A DNA stretch of 64,000 nucleotides from Anaerolineae bacterium (GTDB taxonomy: Bacteria; Chloroflexota; Anaerolineae; Aggregatilineales; Phototrophicaceae): positions 61,987-125,986 of the forward strand of contig JADLAY010000005.1 of the NCBI GenBank assembly GCA_020849765.1, given 5' to 3'. The notes beneath the pieces are model-generated. The model was not told the origin of the DNA and searched no databases. It saw nothing but the letters and a program-made list of their open reading frames with translations. Below, in pieces: positions 63,385 to 64,000 of this stretch. Every line of letters starts with the position of its first letter. Within the stretch, counting starts at the first letter, position 1. The translations under genes were made by a program, and so were the position numbers.

Positions 63385-64000
63385 TTAGCGCAGCCTCTCT
63401 AATCTTACGGGCCCCGTGCTTTCCCGGATCACCAAGTGCGGCTTGAGGAGTTCCTGTTCCGGTTCATATTGCTCGTTTTGCAGCATCCGTATGAGCATTT
63501 GAGCTGCGCGTTCACCCATCTGGTATGCGGGCAGGCTGATCGCAGTTAAGGGGGGAGAAATGAGATTCGCGATTCGATCGGCGACGATGCTGACAAGAGA
63601 AAGGTCTCGCGGGATGTGCAAGCCTCGATCTTGCGCTGCGCGCACAATGCCAACTGACGAGTCGGTGTGCATAGTGACGACAGCCGTCATCTGCGGATAA
63701 TCATCCAGCATCCGCTGCGTGGCGAGATACGTTTCCTCAATCGTGCTCATCGCCTCATAGATGATGGGCGTCAGATTGTAGAGCGCACAGGCACGTTGGT
63801 AGCCCAACACCGATCGTACCAAAGGGCCATAACTGTTTTCGCGACTTCGTCCGGCAAGGTTGAATATGCCAATCTGACGGTGCCCGAGCTTGTAGAGATA
63901 CTCGACGGACATCAAGACCGCCGTTTCGAAGTCGAGGTCGATAAAGGACAGACCTGTGTTGTCTTCACAGTGGCCAATCAGTACGAATGGAAACCCATTC
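63385..64000 (-). CDS. LacI/GalR-family regulator, C-terminal part only (5' end outside window)
   Basis: The frame is open from the window edge at 64000 leftward to the stop at 63385, about 204 residues. It covers most of the effector-binding domain: GFPFVLIGHCEDNTGLSFID, YLYKLGHRQIGIFNLAG, MTAVVTMHTDSSVGIVRAAQ, and the C-terminal LISPPLTAISLPAYQMGERA. The helix-turn-helix lies beyond the window. An internal TTG at 63915 is not a real start, because the sequence upstream of it continues the domain. Its target genes are not visible here. Confidence 0.88.
   Translation of the reverse strand, partial: NGFPFVLIGHCEDNTGLSFIDLDFETAVLMSVEYLYKLGHRQIGIFNLAGRSRENSYGPLVRSVLGYQRACALYNLTPIIYEAMSTIEETYLATQRMLDDYPQMTAVVTMHTDSSVGIVRAAQDRGLHIPRDLSLVSIVADRIANLISPPLTAISLPAYQMGERAAQMLIRMLQNEQYEPEQELLKPHLVIRESTGPVRLERLR

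Overview
This 64 kb window is chromosomal DNA from a GC-rich bacterium. The most likely source is Chloroflexota, perhaps an Anaerolineae-like lineage. That placement is an inference from the gene mix (several LacI regulators with ABC importers, BatA-like VWA/MoxR/DUF58 operon, surface-polysaccharide locus with many FkbM methyltransferases) and from codon and protein style. There is no rRNA or complete tRNA to confirm it. I see no CRISPR array, no intact insertion sequence and no phage.

Layout. (1) 1-4537: a truncated sugar-type ABC binding protein faces away from a LacI regulator followed by an ADP-ribosylglycohydrolase-family enzyme. The gap between them holds two back-to-back promoters of consensus quality, each with a LacI-type operator at its start point. 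(2) 4642-9570: a leftward operon of S1C serine protease, MoxR ATPase, DUF58 protein and two VWA/BatA-like membrane proteins. (3) 9848-14451: MarR regulator plus a heterodimeric ABC exporter with one canonical and one degenerate ATP site. (4) 14634-36444: a surface-polysaccharide locus of GT2 and GT4 glycosyltransferases, polytopic transferases, an O-antigen-ligase/polymerase-like protein, FkbM methyltransferases, a Wzm/Wzt-type ABC-2 exporter and a Wzc-like tyrosine autokinase. Most genes run leftward and many overlap by 1-4 bases; the part at about 25.7-30.4 kb is visibly richer in A+T. (5) 36686-44370: a LacI-regulated Dpp/Opp-type importer ending in a NicX-like metalloenzyme. (6) 44722-48268: EfeO-like protein and FTR1 iron permease. 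(7) 48328-48825: a lone DUF123/GIY-YIG protein. (8) 48997-53602: a complete Liv branched-chain amino acid importer. (9) 53877-62432: kdpFAB, two small unrecognised membrane-protein genes, then kdpC, kdpD and kdpE. (10) 62433-64000: a decayed, mostly non-coding stretch with a recombinase-like fragment, then the C-terminal part of another LacI regulator running off the window.

How the parts work together: three import systems (Dpp-type, EfeO/FTR1, Liv) share one design feature. Each has a strong intercistronic hairpin without a T-tract between the binding-protein gene and its permease gene, as expected if the binding protein is made in excess. The Kdp cluster is bracketed by a 31-bp imperfect direct repeat (27/31 identical) that resembles the 3' part of a tRNA. 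This, the recombinase-like relic beside the right copy and the two extra genes inside the operon make the Kdp block the most interesting candidate for a mobile or lineage-specific unit.
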